Source: Candidatus Latescibacterota bacterium | GTDB taxonomy: Bacteria; Latescibacterota; 4484-107; B68-G9 | Length of the DNA: 5,262 nucleotides | Direction of reading: 5' to 3' | Assembly (NCBI GenBank): GCA_012961755.1 | Contig: DTYS01000156.1 | Span: 1-5,262 of the forward strand | Shown: positions 4,518-5,262 of the stretch, in pieces | Layout: every line of letters begins with the position of its first letter | How positions within the stretch are numbered: the stretch's first letter is position 1 | Notes under the pieces: model-generated | The model's database searches: none | What the model was told of the DNA's origin: nothing | Seen by the model: the letters and a program-made list of their open reading frames with translations, nothing else | Position numbers and translations under genes: made by a program

Positions 4518-4979
4518 ATGAGGAGGACACTCGGGCTTGTGCTCCTTTTGAGCTGCGCCCGAAACCCTGAAGCCGTGTACGGGGACGGGAGGCTGTACCT
4601 CTTACTGGATATGGACTCCCGTTTCGCTTCTGATAGGCTCCTCTTCGTGCGGGTGGAGGCTGAGGGGTACGAAGCGAAGACGATCAAGATTTTTGACTAC
4701 AGCAAGTTCACCCCCGAACAGCTCGCCACCCTCCCCGTGGATGTGGAGGGGGCGTTGGACTGGGCCAAACTTCAGGGCAGGCCGTACGATATGATGGGGA
4801 TGCCCATAAAGGGTGGAAGCGAGGTCACCGTTACGGTGCAGCAGGGGGAGTTCGACGTCAACTCCGTAACCTTCAAGATGGACGGTGATACGCAGATCCG
4901 GGTGTTTGTCAAGGACCCGGAGCTTCCCGGCCCCAAGCATCTCCAGGTAGAGAGAAGTGTACTTCATGTGGGGTTCTAA
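4518..4979 (+). CDS. Small exported or lipoprotein-like protein of unknown function
   Basis: A 153-residue protein I do not recognise. It begins with a short signal-like segment, MRRTLGLVLLLSC: two arginines, a hydrophobic core, then Cys13 after Leu-Leu-Ser. That resembles a lipobox, with a permissive Leu at -2, so it may be lipid-anchored; cleavage further on or a non-lipidated form is also possible. The mature part appears rich in alternating hydrophobic residues, for example RLYLLLDMD (25-33), RLLFVRVEAEGYEAKTIKIF (40-59), EVTVTVQQG (102-110), SVTFKMDGD (116-124) and IRVFVKD (127-133). This suggests a beta-sandwich fold, with a helical or loop insert at about 62-95. There is only the one cysteine and no CXXCH, so it is not a c-type cytochrome. 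The start at 4518 is fixed by AGGAGGAGG at 4506-4514. It is transcribed away from ccmE under its own strong promoter and followed 75 bp later by another exported protein, probably in the same transcript. Confidence 0.75.
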   Translation: MRRTLGLVLLLSCARNPEAVYGDGRLYLLLDMDSRFASDRLLFVRVEAEGYEAKTIKIFDYSKFTPEQLATLPVDVEGALDWAKLQGRPYDMMGMPIKGGSEVTVTVQQGEFDVNSVTFKMDGDTQIRVFVKDPELPGPKHLQVERSVLHVGF

Positions 4980-5054
4980 GGAAAGGGGGTGATAAGACCA
5001 CGGTCTACTGTCAGGTCGAGTCGAAGTTCTAACCTCAAAACAAAGGGGGGAGGT
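4980..5054 (+). other. Short intergenic stretch with a small inverted repeat
   Basis: No gene is visible here. AGACC-AC-GGTCT (4995-5006) is a 5-bp inverted repeat that as RNA would form only a small hairpin (AGAC, loop CACG, GTCT); with no T-tract it is not a terminator. I find no convincing -35/-10 pair, so the next gene is probably read from the 4469-4497 promoter. The stretch ends in GGGGGGAGG, the ribosome binding region of the gene at 5055. Confidence 0.3.
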
Positions 5055-5262
5055 ATGAGGTACGCGGTAGGCATCCTGGCGGTGGCGTTGATGGTCGGAG
5101 CAGTCCAAGCCCACCTCTATGGGCCCAACGGTGAGGGGAACCCTTATTACATGCCGGCCGTACCTGACGAGTATATCCCCACCATAGACGGGGACCTTTC
5201 GGACTGGGCATGGCTGCCGAGCCAGTTCGTGTTTACACCGGGCTGGTTCGCCACCATAGGCC
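5055..5262 (+). CDS. Partial CDS, N-terminus of a secreted protein with a CBM9/DOMON-like domain start
   Basis: Sixty-nine codons are in the window; the gene runs off the right edge. The first 19 residues, MRYAVGILAVALMVGAVQA, form a clear signal peptide ending in the AxA-like VQA, so the mature protein would start at His20. After a short polar linker comes PTIDGDLSDWAWLPSQF (42-58). An IDGxLsDW motif is the usual opening strand of family 9 carbohydrate-binding-module-like and related DOMON or ethylbenzene-dehydrogenase-gamma-like beta sandwiches, which bind sugars or haem outside the cytoplasm. Which ligand applies cannot be judged from this fragment. No CXXCH is seen so far. The ribosome binding site is odd: GGAGG (5049-5053) is only one base from the ATG, although the preceding G-run allows a better register. 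Likely cotranscribed with the small exported protein upstream. Confidence 0.75.
   Translation, partial: MRYAVGILAVALMVGAVQAHLYGPNGEGNPYYMPAVPDEYIPTIDGDLSDWAWLPSQFVFTPGWFATIG

Noticed and set aside
4602..5114. Leftward 170-codon frame opposite the small exported protein
   Set aside because: It is antisense across a gene with promoter, ribosome binding site and signal peptide, and it runs into the next gene; its product shows no family pattern.

Overview
The window reads as part of a bacterial chromosome, probably from a GC-rich thermophile and probably an uncultivated lineage. Three things point to Bacteria. There are near-consensus sigma-70-type promoters (TTGACA-17 bp-TATAAT and TTGACA-17 bp-TATATT). 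Most starts are preceded by strong GGAGG ribosome binding sites. A YidD gene is present. Arginine is encoded mostly by AGG, ATA is common for isoleucine, and coding strands are purine-rich, a usage often seen in thermophiles. I cannot name the phylum from the sequence alone.

Region 1 (1-1923) is a sugar-metabolism locus. A partial leftward gene (1-65) has an N-terminus resembling the sugar phosphate isomerase/epimerase (xylose-isomerase-like TIM barrel) superfamily. It diverges from a rightward two-gene operon that encodes a second such isomerase/epimerase (181-1002) and, 6 bp later, a ROK-family sugar kinase (1009-1923). The kinase keeps the ATP/phosphate motifs and the catalytic Asp but has lost the cysteines of the usual ROK zinc motif. 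The likely job of the pair is to isomerise and phosphorylate a sugar whose identity is unknown.

Region 2 (1924-2022) is a short convergent gap with no convincing terminator.

Region 3 (2023-4392, leftward) is a compact cytochrome c maturation operon, ccmE-ccmF-yidD. CcmE carries the CXXXY haem-binding motif instead of HXXXY. CcmF has the WWD domain and all four expected haem-ligand histidines. ccmE and ccmF overlap by ATGA. yidD starts inside the end of ccmF, with its ribosome binding site written into the last ccmF codons. CcmE would carry haem on the outer face of the membrane and CcmF would join it to apocytochromes. The membrane-insertion factor YidD in this operon is unusual. No ccmA, B, C, D, G or H is in the window.

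Region 4 (4393-5262) starts with a divergent regulatory region: two back-to-back consensus promoters whose -35 boxes flank a perfect inverted repeat GGTCC-N5-GGACC. Rightward from it run a small exported or lipoprotein-like protein of unknown function (4518-4979) and the first 69 codons of a secreted protein (5055 onward), which contains an IDGDLSDW-type start of a CBM9/DOMON-like beta-sandwich domain. Sharing a control region with the haem-delivery operon suggests, but does not prove, a link to extracytoplasmic haem proteins or electron transfer.
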